The notes under the pieces were generated by a model. It was not told where the DNA came from. It saw nothing but the letters and a program-made list of their open reading frames with translations, and did not search any database. Position numbers and translations under genes: made by a program. A stretch of DNA of 64,000 nt, taken from the NCBI GenBank assembly GCA_034231615.1, contig CM067304.1, positions 15,527,444 through 15,591,443 of the forward strand, given 5' to 3'. Numbering within the stretch: position 1 is the first letter of the stretch; each line of letters starts with the position of its first letter. The DNA is from Meghimatium bilineatum (taxonomy: Eukaryota > Mollusca > Gastropoda > Stylommatophora > Philomycidae). Positions 51,126-61,641 of the stretch are shown piece by piece.

Positions 51126-52144
51126 AAATTACCTATAAAGCACATTATTTTATCAGGCTACTTTGTTTTTTCATCGGAATTCATTATAGTTTCTAAAAAT
51201 TTGATTTGGAGTAAAGATCTGTATCTATTGGTTCAAATTCAAAATGTATGAGGAGGAATTATTTTTCAGTAAGGCCGATATCATGAGGAAATTGCTGATC
51301 CAAAAGTGGGAGAGACTTAGGGCACCAGGGGGTAAGATGGCGCACTTTTCACATTTGAGCAAATTCTAACGACTAGACGTAATTATGAGAGACCAAACTG
51401 GTATCAGTGTATAGCTTATCCATTTATCTTACATTTGTGATGTTATTGACAACATACAACTATGTGTAGACAGTAGAATGAGAATTTTCTAACACGTGTA
51501 GTAAAAAACCCATCTTGCCCCATTTTGGGGGCAAGATGATGCAGCCAAAAAGATGATACAAACCATTATAAAATGAGGGCAATCACCTATGCAACAGGTC
51601 TAGCACACAGGCAGTGTGTAAATGTGTGTTAAGAATAGATAGAATAAATAGATAGACCTAGTTTTGTAACTTTACTCTGAAACTAAAATTTCTTTAATAA
51701 ATAGTATGTAAGTTCCGTTTTAAGGCTAATAATGCTTTTGTAAGGTTGGTTGATCATTATAACCATATATATATCAGTTTCTCCCAGCCTTAGATGAGCA
51801 TCCATGACATCTGCATTTTTTCCATAACATTTTGGCGCCATCTTGCCCCACTAACTGTGCGCCATCTTTCCTCAAATTATATGGTTAGCAACTTAAATAA
51901 AATGTCACAAAAAAAAAAACCAAAGTATTTTGACAATGTAATGTGCTTAATAACTTAACAATACAATATATGTTTAGTTTAAACATGTAAAAAAATATGA
52001 CAGTAATGATAACAGCAGGTAAGGAGTAGAAAGTTGGAAAAAAAATAATTCAAGACCCATTAAAAACAAATTTATATCATGGTTGGAAAAATACCTGTCC
52101 ATGAACTGTCCAATTTCATTGTGTCATAAAATTATTTGTTCAGA
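51126..52144. promoter_or_regulatory. Cluster of GGGCAAGATGG(C) motifs, both orientations
   Basis: The motif occurs near 51328 (GGGGTAAGATGGCGCAC), 51510-51539 (CATCTTGCCCC, 6 bp, GGGGCAAGATG: a perfect 11-bp inverted repeat), 51834 (GGCGCCATCTTGCCCCAC) and 51860 (GCGCCATCTTTCC). It resembles the YY1 core (AAGATGGCGGC). The block lies upstream of the SLC22 start, so it may be regulatory. A dispersed repeat is equally possible. Confidence 0.35.
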
Positions 52145-52318
52145 TTAAAGCTACCCACCAAAGACGGACATGTCTGGCCATTGGCGCAAATAAAACAGTG
52201 ACATAACGCATTTCCATTCTCTGGACTATATCCTGCTGGAAATCTAGTAGGGCCATTGTCCTGCTGCAATAGAGATCTAGTGGGAGTTTGAGAATGAACA
52301 CTGAAGAAGAAGAAGGAA
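52145..52318 (-). mobile_element. SINE-A copy
   Basis: CAAAGACGGACATGTCTGGC ... GTTTGAGAATGAACACTGAA + GAAGAAGAAGG. Confidence 0.92.
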
Positions 52319-52459
52319 CAGCTAATCACAACAAAGAAATAGGCCTACAGCGAGATCCAAAATCTATATCTAAATGCACAGTAAACAAAAAATACGTTAA
52401 CAGACAAAAATCAAACTGATAATAATAATAGACAATATAGGCCTAGAATGTATTTAAAA

Positions 52460-53165
52460 ATTTTTAATATCTGGGAGCAAATATAAACAGTTCAGGAGAT
52501 TGTTCAGGAGAGATTAAATAAAGACTTGCAATTGCAACACTCAAATTAACACAAATGAGAAATTTGTGGCAAAGTAGTAATAATGATACTAAAGTAACCA
52601 TTTTAAAATCATTTGTTCCCAGTAGCAACATGTCATATGGATGCAAAAATTGGATTTTTAATATGACAATCAATAATCCAAAGGAATAAATATTTGAAAT
52701 GAAGTGTTATAGAAAGATACTATGAATATCATGGACAGAGAAAAAGAATTAAAATTTGAAATTACTGAAACTAAATGAAGGTTGGCTTTTAAATACTATC
52801 ATAAAAAGGAAGTTATTATTAACACATGTAGGCCTGACACATCCTAATTCGGCATGGCATCTCGGTTATGCCTATACTCAGTATACTAAGCATCCATGGT
52901 TCATGAACAAGAGACATGATGGTATCGCCAGTACGAGTATCGAATGGCTCATTCTTGAAGGACAGAGGCAGCCGAAAAAGAGAAAAATAGGATGGCCAAA
53001 AAGATAATGGACCAGCAATATCGAAGAGTGTTGTATGTATAAGTGTACTATGGAGTGAGTATGCAGTATGCATCTGGACCAATGTAGGCCTATTTGCCAG
53101 GGACAGATATGCGTTCAGAGTATCCACGATGAAGACAACGTTCTGGAAAGAATATGTCACTTGAT
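52460..53165 (+). mobile_element. LINE-1 thumb to 3' end, with an inserted SINE scrap
   Basis: Reads YLGANINSSGDCSGEIK, ...YGCKNWIFNM, FEMKCYRKIL.ISWTEKK, LKLLKLNEGWLLNTIIKRK, a foreign piece at 52820-52905 (GTAGGCCTGACACATCCTAA, SINE core type), RHDGIA...EWLILEGQRQPKKR, then MKTTFWKEYVT. All motifs of the family's C-terminal half in order, with stops. Confidence 0.88.
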
Positions 53166-53944
53166 TATATTAATATATAAAATTAACTTAATGAAACAGC
53201 CGCAGTATTGACGATTCTCAGAAAATCTAAAATAAAATAGTATTTAATTAACTAATATCATAATTATAAGGTATCGCTATCACTACTATAATTACTTATA
53301 TGATATTCATTTAATAATTTAAATTAATTATCTATCCCAAGTGGATGATTCACGTGTGTTTTTAAGAACAACAAAACTGTTCATAAATTTCGTTTCTGAA
53401 AGAGAACATGTAAAATATCTGACACCGGCTTAGTTTAATCGGAATTGGTTGTTGCATCATCACTTACTTTACTTTCAGTATCGACACTGTCGACAGTATC
53501 GTTACTATAATAAGTTTACTATAAATACAATTCGCTTGTCATTTCCCGAATTAAACCATCTAAAATAGACTAAATATATAATCTAAACTAGACGTTCAAA
53601 TGCTAACTGTATTCATGAACTAAATCAGCTATGTTTATATACCCTTTAGTTTGAAGCTAATTTAGTAATTTGATTTGAGCATTGGACAAACTCACCAGTT
53701 CATCTTGCAGACGATATCGACATCGGATATTACGGCTAGTTTCTATTTTTAGCATTGCTAAGCGACTGACAACAAAAGATAATTAGATTGATTCATGCTT
53801 ATGAACCATCATATCACGATTGCACAAAGGGCATTCCCATAGATGCTCTACTTACAATTTCGTCATGAATATAAAAGTAGACATATATTAGTATTTACAC
53901 TCAGTGTCCCAATCTGTTGTTGGTTGTGAGTTCTGATCTCTCCA
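53166..53944. other. AT-rich upstream region between SLC22 and COLGALT
   Basis: No repeats or ORFs recognised, which is unusual for this window. Single-copy appearance between divergent genes makes it a candidate promoter or 5' exon region for SLC22. Confidence 0.35.
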
Positions 53945-54225
53945 GTCTCTTCTTCGTTCGTTCTCAAACTCCTACCGATTAGCAGGATATAGTCCGGATA
54001 ACAGAATGTGCTGTGTCATGGTTTACTTACAGCTTAACTAGTTACCATATCTGCGCATGTAGGCCTGACAAATCATAATTCGGCATGGCATCTCGGTTAT
54101 GCCTATACTGTGCATAGGCCCCAATATCATCATATGGGAAGGTGTACAACCAACGCCACCCCAAAACAACCTTGGTCGCCTCTCACGACATGCATGGAAG
54201 GCAAACTGTTGCTATTCGTTGCTAC
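53945..54225 (+). mobile_element. SINE-B variant with altered core
   Basis: CTTCTTCGTTCGTTCTCAAA start, ATGTAGGCCTGACAAATCAT + AATTCGGCATGGCATC (also at 52820), CCTTGGTCGCCTCTCACGAC end part. Confidence 0.85.
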
Positions 54226-54264
54226 CATTTTAAACCCAAATTATAATTCCAAAAACGAGAACCA

Positions 54265-54480
54265 TTTTGTGCAATGGAAGACTCAATGCAGATCCGAATT
54301 CGAGTGCTGAGATGTTATATCGAACCAATTCTTTTTTATGGATGTGAAACATGGGCTGTAAACAAACAAATTCAAAGCGAATTAGAGGCTACAGAGATAT
54401 GGTTCCTGATAAGAATGATGAAAATACCATGGACAGCTAAGAGAACTAATGCAGATGTTGTCATTGAGGCTGGCGTAAAA
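54265..54480 (+). mobile_element. LINE-1 thumb fragment
   Basis: Reads MQIRIRVLRCYIEPILFYGC + ETWAVNKQIQSELEATEIWF + LIRMMKIPWTAKRTNADVV, open frame. It is cut off by element E; a TTFWKEYVT end occurs on the far side near 55285-55312, so E may have landed within this LINE. Confidence 0.88.
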
Positions 54481-55780
54481 CCGCTGGTGAGTGTGAAGTA
54501 CATTATGTTACAAGTTCCAGTTTCAACTGTGTTATTTGCACCTCGATTGGCTCAGTTTGTGATCTGGACGTCCGAAGTCTAGCACATTCATTTTCGTCAT
54601 GCTTTTAATTTAGGTAGTAGGCTTCCCTAGCCAGTGACAACCTGCCTATCTGTCAATGGGCGTGCGGGTGTGTAATGACTCTTCGCCGAGACGATTGTCG
54701 TTCACGCCTATCTCACACGAAGTGTTCAAACGTCAGTGAACCTGCTTCGTGTAATTATACGTTCTGTGCCTGTGCCCATCGGGTACTGAACCTTTTCTCC
54801 TCCCCGAGACAGATTCCGGTGAAGGATGAACTCGACAGAAGAGTTGGACCCTGGCTCTTTCGCCTTCTTAGCTGAGGGGTTACGATATCGGCGTACGACA
54901 TCGTCAACCCCTCGTTCAAGTCCTAATAACACCACGCGTTTGGGAGCAAGGCGTGTTCTCGAGCTGAACGACCTTGTCCCATTTGTTCCTGAGCCCATCA
55001 GGTACTGAACCCTTTCTCTCCGCAAGCATGTTTCCGGTATAGGAAAGCTCGATAGTAGAGTTGGGCCATTGCTGTCTTCGTTGTCCCTTTTGTGCCTGCG
55101 CCCATCGTGTACGAAACCCTTTCTCTCCGCGAGCATGTTTCAGGTATAGGAAAGCTCGACATTAAAGTTGGACCAGGTCTTCTTTCTTTGACGGGCGCCC
55201 ACGATTGGGTATGGGTCGCTTCCCGTGTGGAGCACAGGTAACTAGAAGCTTGTCTTGAGCTAACAGAGCTTGTAGTTCTGATTTCTGACAACGTTCTGGA
55301 AGGAATACGTCACGTGACACATCTTCACGTGGCGCTGCCCTCTAGCGATGTGCTGCCCTCTCATTATAGTATGCCAGTCTTACTTCCCTTGAGACTTGCG
55401 CACGATTTTCGATATTCGTAATGACATCTACCTATCTCGGGACACTGATACTGGCCGCTCCACAATATATCTTCATTTCGGCTGACAGAGCTAGAGTGAC
55501 TTGCGTCATCATGGGTCGACATTGCCGATGCGTGTGGCGCAGAGTTGTCAGAGATATTACTTGTCTCCCCCCCCCCCCCAAGTTATTATTTTATCTTCAC
55601 ATTCACGGACATGAAATATAAAAGTGTTGGCAAGGAACACAGCATAAGCCGCTGTGCTTCTGTTCCCAGGGTGCACCACAAGAGGGTACTTTTAGAATCT
55701 TGGTTTCTGCTCACCCTGGGTCTGCATGATAGCAATGTTGCACTCTTTGCACTATGTATTGTATCATGCTTTACAGCTGG
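54481..55780 (+). mobile_element. Element E copy
   Basis: Opens like SINE-C (GTGAAGTACATTATGTTACA; GTCTAGCACATTCATTTTCG), then units with CCCATCGGGTACTGAACCTT, CCCATCAGGTACTGAACCCT and CCCATCGTGTACGAAACCCT, each followed by ...GTATAGGAAAGCTCGA. Next is CGTGGCGCTGCCCTCTAGCG and an end CACCCTGGGTCTGCATGATA. A C run at 55567-55579 and LINE-1-like CAACGTTCTGGAAGGAATAC at 55288 lie inside. Confidence 0.75.
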
Positions 55781-55859
55781 GCTGCAACTTATGCACCATT
55801 CGACCTGAAACATCCGACGTCAGAATTTTGTTGGGTTACTTTGACTAATGAATGAGAAT

Positions 55860-56080
55860 GAAACATTACCCGTCCTCCAATAATGCAATTTTATGGAATG
55901 CTGCTTTTGCTTGTCCTATTCTGCTTATAATTTCGGTCTTGCATTTACCATCATAAGTTATTGTCATGTGATGTATACTTTCCAGAACGTTGTCTTCCCA
56001 ATGAACTCTCTGAATTCCTCTCTGTCTTGGGCAATGCGGCTTGCATACACGACCGATGAGAAATTGGGGGGGGGGGGTAA
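55860..56080 (-). mobile_element. LINE-1 3' end scrap
   Basis: The minus strand carries GACAACGTTCTGGAAAGTAT + ACATCACATGAC and upstream GCAAGCCGCATTGCCCAAGA. A G run lies at 56065-56076. Confidence 0.75.
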
Positions 56081-56204
56081 TACATAAAAAAGATAATCAC
56101 TTCGTTTTGTGGAACTTTTGAAGGTTTTTATAAAGAACAACTAGAAAGGAGGAGGATCCTATCTTTTGTCTGTCCATTGTACTAAATATTGAATTTTCTT
56201 ATGA

Positions 56205-56345
56205 GGGTGTGGGTTGGAGCACAAGCTCTCTACAGACTTTCTCCAAAACCCTCTTAGTCGCCTCTTACGACATGCATGCCATGTTACAGCGACACGTTAT
56301 TTATTTGAACCTCTTTTCGGTCCACGGCAGCACACAGGGGTTTCA
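56205..56345 (+). mobile_element. SINE-B 3'-side fragment
   Basis: CCCTCTTAGTCGCCTCTTAC + GACATGCATGCC, ATTTGAACCTCTTTTCGGTC. Head missing. Confidence 0.8.
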
Positions 56346-56455
56346 CCAACGCAACAATTAGCATATTATCTTCTCAACAGCTTTACGCCAATCCTCCGCC
56401 CAGAGAGCATGCACGTGCAGACTAATCAAATGTTATGGTTGAGTTTTTAATATAA

Positions 56456-56470
56456 TCAAGATGGCGACGC
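56456..56470 (+). promoter_or_regulatory. YY1-like motif / start-proximal element of COLGALT
   Basis: ATCAAGATGGCGACGC fits the YY1 promoter motif (AAGATGGCG), which is common just downstream of animal transcription starts. Its ATG opens only a 14-codon frame that ends in TGA and does not run into the COLGALT frame. Confidence 0.4.
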
Positions 56471-56544
56471 TCAGTGTACTACACTACAGTGTTGGCCAAA
56501 CTTGAAATACCTATATTTGTGCTTGTTATTTTTGTTTGTTGTAG

Positions 56545-56702
56545 GTAATGTAGAGTTTATTGGTATAGGAAAATCTATATTCGCTAGAGCAGAGTTGAAT
56601 GATGACGCCCCACAGCTTCTACCTACAGTGGTAATTGCAACTTTAGTTCGAAATAAAGCTCATTTAAAAGTTGGACTATCCAAAACACCGCATAGGGTTG
56701 TG
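56545..56702 (+). CDS. COLGALT: Procollagen galactosyltransferase, first visible exon, frame broken
   Basis: COLGALT enzymes add galactose to hydroxylysine of collagen in the ER. The frame reads ...ELNDDAPQLLPTVVIATLVR + NKAH (56661-56663 = His), matching P..L(V)..LARN.AH. After 7 bases, the +1 frame reads LDYPKHRIGLW (from 56671), which matches the next family block LDYPKSRMAVW. About 11 residues (LPxFLxxLE) normally separate them, so about 26 bp is missing and the frame is shifted. The donor TTGTG/GTAAGA joins exon 2 and completes Trp. The 5' edge is uncertain: TTGTTTGTTGTAG at 56532-56544 looks like an acceptor. Without splicing, the frame stays open upstream through a hydrophobic LYLCLLFLFVVG stretch but has no ATG. 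Confidence 0.75.
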
Positions 56703-57069
56703 GTAAGATTATTTCATAAATTTTACATGATTGCTTGTTTAAAAAAGGGAGAGGATGACAGGGCTTGAAATGAATGTATTGATATAATGTTATATGAACG
56801 AAGCGAGATGTCACAATGCCAAAATACTGTTGGCTGTTATGATTGATCATGTACTATTATACTGATACTATCCTGTCTGGTCTGAGCAGACAGCCAAAAT
56901 GCAGTTTTTGAAAGTTAGAGTATGTGAGTGGCATGATCTTTCTCCATAAATCTAGATGCTTTTTAATTATTATATTAGTCATTTACCCATGTACATCTGG
57001 GGCATCATTGTTTATGTGTCTATGTGGTATTTATGTTTACAAGTAGGCTTAAATTTGTCTTTTTTTATG

Positions 57070-57505
57070 TGAAAAATTGGACACTCAATGCAGACACTGA
57101 AAGAAGGACTCTGGCTTTTGAAAAGAAGTGCTATAGACATCTGTAAGAATTAGCCAGAACATACGACAAATAGGCCTATAGGGACTATTTAACAGGCTGG
57201 AAATTAAAAAAACTTGTGTTCATATCAATAACCACTTTTGGCAGCGGTGAAATAACGTAAACTTATTTGGTTTAGACATATAACGAGATATGATTCTCTT
57301 TATAAAATTATTGTGCAAGGAGCAGTCGAGGGTGGATGGAGAAGAGGACAGAAAATTCTGTATTGAAACATCAAGGAATGGTCTAGGCGTGATTTTTCTA
57401 CACTCCTCCAAACGGCTGAAGATAGAGTTGTTTGGAGAGCTTTTTTGTGCTGATGTATCCAGTGTGCCACTACTGCAACCCTAATGGGTTATAGGTCTTA
57501 TTCTT
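57070..57505 (+). mobile_element. LINE C-terminus (CADxSxVxxLQP type)
   Basis: Reads NWTLNADTERRTLAFEKKCY + RHL, later KLLCKEQSRVDGEEDRKF, KIELFGELFCADVSSVPLLQ, P and WV. The 3' end is CCTAATGGGTTATAGGTCTT + ATTC. Confidence 0.8.
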
Positions 57506-57507
57506 CT

Positions 57508-57645
57508 TCTTCATCATTCATTCTCAAACTCCTGCTGGAACTCCCTTGTAACAGGACCATGGTCCTACTAGAGTTCCAGCAGGATGTAGTCCTGAGAATG
57601 GATATTTGCGCAGATGGCAGACACATCCATCTTCGATGGTTATTA
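57508..57645 (+). mobile_element. SINE-A copy (internal deletion)
   Basis: CTTCTTCTTCATCATTCATT start, GGACCATGGTCCTACTAGAG palindrome, GCAGACACATCCATCTTCGA end. The GTTTTATTT part is lost. Follows directly on a LINE 3' end. Confidence 0.88.
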
Positions 57646-58141
57646 TTTAATTGGTCTTGGTAGTACCTTTTTTTGGCATAAAGCTCTTAATGTGCCAAAA
57701 GACATATTACTAATGTTTAATGTAGGCCTATGTGGTTCTTGATCAATTTATATACCTGTACAGTGCGTGTGTTGTTGTTGTCTGTGTGTCAATTGACTGG
57801 TCCATATTCGTAGTAGCATGAGAATATACGTTTGAAGCCTTGACTGAAATCGTATCATTTTTAGAGATATGGTGTGGTCGAAAATGGAAAGTGTATTGGC
57901 TCAAGATGTGAAGTATGTGGGGCCATCTGAGTGGATCGGGTTCAAATCCCATTTGTTGAATTAAATGATGGAGACAATCAAAGAAGCCATGAAAAACGGG
58001 CTGACGATGGACAATGTGAAGCTAATGGCCAAAGACAGGTAACTTCAACTTCCTCCCATCGACTCTTAACTGCACAAGTGAAAATAACAATAGATAGATA
58101 TTTGGCACATGCTCATAATAACCACTGAAGCTTATTATACC
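57646..58141. other. COLGALT intron 1 sequence with an isolated B box
   Basis: 57934-57954 (GGATCGGGTTCAAATCCCAT) is a perfect pol III B box, but no matching A box or cloverleaf is upstream. It may be a SINE relic. Otherwise unassigned. Confidence 0.35.
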
Positions 58142-58312
58142 AAAAAGCCGCCAAAGACGGATGTCTCGGGCCATTGGCGCAAATAAAATGGCGACACAAC
58201 GCATTTCCATTCTCTGGACTACATTCTGCTAGAAATCTAGAAGGCCATGTCCTACTACAAGAGAATTCAACGGGAGTTTGAGAATGTACGCTGAAGAAGA
58301 AGAAGATACCAA
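58142..58312 (-). mobile_element. SINE-A copy
   Basis: CAAAGACGGATGTCTCGGGC ... GTTTGAGAATGTACGCTGAA + GAAGAAGAAG. Confidence 0.92.
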
Positions 58313-58539
58313 AAAAAGTATTATGTATAAGTATCATTGAATGAGGGTGACTAAATCATGAAAAGTGTCATTCTGAAGTCGGACAGGAAGATGTAAATAT
58401 TGCCATCAAGTTGTAAGCCACAAAAGTTGAGGGACAGCCATAGCGAGTTGAGTTAAAAAGTCATCTGGTAAACTTGCCCATAAGATACAATGCCAGACAT
58501 ACAGCAATCGTTATCTGAAGATTAAAGTAAAACTCCATT

Positions 58540-58705
58540 AACAACCCATGTGTTGCTAGGGCTGGAAAGGGGAGCAAAGACACTGTTATTTGCCATTCAT
58601 GTTGTAAGAGTTGACTAAAGGAGGTTTTGGGATTGGAGTTGGCTGTCCCATCCTATAGGAGATCAAAGTGACCCAGAAGCTATGCTGAAATCGTATGGGT
58701 CAGAT
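58540..58705 (-). mobile_element. SINE-B partial copy
   Basis: CCCATGTGTTGCTAGGGCTG + GAAAGGGGAGCAAAG start, CTGTCCCATCCTATAGGAGA, ending near ATGCTGAAATCGTATGGGTC. Confidence 0.82.
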
Positions 58706-58969
58706 AGTTACTTAGTTAGTTAGTCGTCTGATCATCACTGCAAACTGGACACGTTCATAGTTGCTCCGATCTCTACCTGAGTGTATCTGCCATTAAACTT
58801 CTGTTCTCAGTACCGGTCCTCTTCTGGTTGACCATCATTTTTCTACGCCCTCTAAAATATTCACTTTTAGCAACACCACATTTCAAACCCTCATCTTTAA
58901 TCCTGGACATTGAAAAGAAATCATTATCCACACTAGACTCACTCTTGTGTGCTATATTTCTTATGGAGT
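58706..58969. other. COLGALT intron sequence, nothing recognised
   Basis: No coding or repeat match that I can support. Confidence 0.3.
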
Positions 58970-59132
58970 TCTTCTTCTTCATCGTTCATTCTCAAACTCC
59001 CGCTGTATCTCTCTTGTAGCAGGAGCAGGGTCCTACTAGATTTCCAGCAGGATGTAGTTCAGAGAATGGATATGTGCTGTGTCGCCGTTTTATTTGCACC
59101 AATGGCCCGGCACATCCATCTTCTGTGGTTTT
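58970..59132 (+). mobile_element. SINE-A copy
   Basis: GTTCTTCTTCTTCATCGTTC start, TCCAGCAGGATGTAGTTCAG, TGTGTCGCCGTTTTATTTGC, GGCCCGGCACATCCATCTTC end. Confidence 0.94.
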
Positions 59133-59149
59133 TATGGAGTTCAAAACAT

Positions 59150-59330
59150 CAGCTCGATCCATTGCCCTATCGCCCTGTGCAATTCGTTGTGAAGTCGGAT
59201 GTGTCAGGCAGAAAAGCACAGACTAGATATCACAGCAATGCTGTAAATTGTGATACAATACATTCTTTTCTCTGAGCTATATCCTACTGACAATCAGGAG
59301 TTTGAGATGAACGCAAAAGAAGAGAAACAT
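59150..59330 (-). mobile_element. SINE-B partial copy
   Basis: GTGAAGTCGGATGTGTCAGG + CAGAAAAGC core, then TCAGGAGTTTGAGATGAACG + CAAAAGAAGAG tail. Confidence 0.82.
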
Positions 59331-59460
59331 ATTTTTTTAACGTCCAGATAACAGACAAGTGTTGTGTTGCCGATTTATTTGATACCTTTGAAAACAAATA
59401 CAATTATTTTAGTGGAAATCTTCTCTTTGTCATTGCAATTTTTCATTATTCATCTCCTAG

Positions 59461-59573
59461 GATTCAAAGTGATCACAACATAGATAATTCAACTGCAATG
59501 TTGACAGAATGGCTGTCAGCTGTGTCTCATTTATACCACCATGTTGATGTTAAAATTGACCACAAAAATAAAG
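59461..59573 (+). CDS. COLGALT: Procollagen galactosyltransferase exon 2
   Basis: 113 nt: one base completes Trp, then IQSDHNIDNSTAMLTEWLSA + VSHLYHHVDVKIDHKNK, then the first base of Gly. Matches the family block (A)TDHN.DNT...(L/F).EWL..V..LYH.V. The acceptor is TTCATCTCCTAG; the donor is AAAG/GTAAAA. Phase agrees with both neighbours. Confidence 0.93.
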
Positions 59574-59699
59574 GTAAAAGTAATTTGTAAAAATTAGATT
59601 TAATAGACGTAAAAATTAAAGGAAATAATTTGTGAGTTTATTTGTCTAATTTAATACCAGCTGGTGCATACAATCAATGACTTTCACATTGTCCCATCC

Positions 59700-60178
59700 C
59701 AACTATTGCAGATTCTTGAACTTTATGACACCACTCAATAGTTACAAAACAAAACTCTTGCAGATTCTTGAACTTTATGACACCACTCAATAGTTACAAA
59801 ACAAAACTCTTGCAGATTCTTGAACTTTATGACACAACTCAATAGTTACAAAACAAAACTCTTGCAAATTCTTGAACTTTATGACACCACTCAATAGTTA
59901 CAAAACAAAACTCTTGCAGATTCTTGAATTTTATGACACCACTCAATAGTTACAAAACAAAACTCTTGCAGATTCTTGAACTTTATGACACCACTCAATA
60001 GTTACAAAACAAAACTCTTGCAGATTCTTGAACTTTATGACACCACTCAATAGTTACAAAACAAAACTCTTTCAGATTCTTGAACTTTATGACACAACTC
60101 AATAGTTACAAAACAAAACTCTTGCAGATTCTTGAACTTTATGACACCACTCAATAGTTACAAAACTTTTGCAGATTC
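59700..60178. repeat. About 50-bp minisatellite in COLGALT intron 2
   Basis: Nine units of CTCTTGCAGATTCTTGAACT + TTATGACACCACTCAATAGT + TACAAAACAAAA, very similar. Each holds an acceptor-like CTCTTGCAG. Confidence 0.95.
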
Positions 60179-60281
60179 TTGTATTTGACGATGGCTGCAA
60201 AAAATCAGTAAACTCATCATCATGTTCAAACTCCTGAAACTTAGAACATCCTACTAGCAAGCTGAAATTTGAGAATGAACA

Positions 60282-60540
60282 CAACCACTAATCCACAGCC
60301 ATTAAACATCACAGTGGAAGAAAGATATGAATATTGATCAGAAACTTCCGCCGAAGACATTGGCGCAATAAAACGGCGACACAACGCATTTCCATTCTTT
60401 GGACTACATCCTGCTGGAAATCTAGTAGGACCATTGTCCTGTTACAAGAGATATCCAGCGGGAGGTTGAGAATGAACGATGAAGAAGAAGACCCCATTCA
60501 CCAACTTCATAGGTAACAACAGACCACCATCTTTCGACTT
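60282..60540 (+). mobile_element. LINE-2 scrap interrupted by SINE-A
   Basis: 60282-60345 (CACAGCCATTAAACATCACA + GTGGAAGAAAGATATGAATA) and 60490-60540 (ACTTCATAGGTAACAACAGA + CCACCATCTTTCGACTTAGG) match consecutive stretches of the LINE copy at 27785-27900. A SINE-A (minus) lies between. Confidence 0.88.
60346..60490 (-). mobile_element. SINE-A copy nested in LINE-2
   Basis: CCGCCGAAGACATTGGCGCA ... GTTGAGAATGAACGATGAAG + AAGAAG. The GGATGTGTCGGGCC part is deleted. Confidence 0.9.
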
Positions 60541-61510
60541 AGGACAAGCTTACAACAGGTGTCTCTGGTCTTAGGAAAAGCTTACAACAGGTGTCTCTGG
60601 TCTTAGGACAAACTTACAACAGGTGTCTCTGGTCTTAGGACAAGCTTACAACAGGTGTCTCTGGTCTTAGGACAAGTTTACAACAGGTGTCTCTGATCTT
60701 AGGACAAGCTTACAACAGGTGTCTCTGGTCTTAGTATGGTCTTAGGACAAGCTTTCAACAGGTGTCTCTGATCTTAGGACAAGCTTACAACAGGTGTCTC
60801 TGGTCTTAGGACAAGTTTACAACAGGTGTCTCTGATCTTAGGACAAGCTTACAACAGGTGTCTCTGGTCTTAGTATGGTCTTAGGACAAGCTTTCAACAG
60901 GTGTCTCTGATCTTAGGACAAGCTTACAACAGGTGTCTCTGATTTTAGGACAAGCTTACAACAGGTGTCTCTTATCTTAGGACAAGCTTACAACAGGTGT
61001 CTCTGATCTTAGGACAAGCTTACAACAGGTGTCTCTGGTCTTAGTATGGTCTTAGGACAAGCTTACAACAGGTGTCTCTGATTTTAGGACAAGCTTACAA
61101 CAGGTGTCTCTTATCTTAGGACAAGCTTACAACAGGTGTCTCTGGTCTTAGGACAAGCTTACAACAGGTGTCTCTGGTCTTAAGACAAGCTTACAACAGG
61201 TGTCTCTGGTCTTAGGACAAGCTTACAACAGGTGTCTCTGGTCTTAGGACAAGCTTACAACAGGTGTCTCTGATTTTAGGACAAGCTTACAACAGGTGTC
61301 TCTTATCTTAGGACAAGCTTACAACAGGTGTCTCTCATCTTAGGACAAGCTTACAACAGGTGTCTCTTATCTTAGGACAAGCTTACAACAGGTGTCTCTC
61401 ATCTTAGGACAAGCTTACAACAGGTGTCTCTTATCTTAGGACAAGCTTACAACAGGTGTCTCTGGTCTTAGGACAAGCTTACAACAGGTGTCTCTGGTCT
61501 TAGGACAAAC
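60535..61510. repeat. 31-bp minisatellite seeded in a LINE-2 fragment
   Basis: About 31 units of TTAGGACAAGCTTACAACAG + GTGTCTCTGGTC. Subfamilies (GGTC, GATC, GATT, TATC, CATC) occur in blocks, and a longer variant with an extra TTAGTATGG recurs four times. The first unit continues the LINE reading CTTTCGACTTAGGACAAG. Confidence 0.95.
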
Positions 61511-61641
61511 TTAAAAAACGTGTAAACTGCTCTTAACTCCTTTTTTTTTGGTTCTAAAATAATTGTTTATTTTCAAATTGAAAATTGAAAAAGCACAACT
61601 ATAATCAGTTGTTCAATTGTAGTTTATTGGTTCATCTTTAG

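Noticed and set aside
54726-55136. 136-codon minus-strand frame with repeated FPIPETC motifs
   Set aside because: Produced by the roughly 100-bp internal units of element E; other copies do not keep the frame.
56461-56505. ATG in good context as the COLGALT start
   Set aside because: Its frame closes after 14 codons and does not join the conserved frame without an unseen splice.
57934-57954. Possible tRNA gene (perfect B box)
   Set aside because: No A box at the right distance and no cloverleaf could be drawn.
60535-61510. CRISPR-like array of regular repeats
   Set aside because: Units are contiguous with no unique spacers, in a eukaryotic intron.
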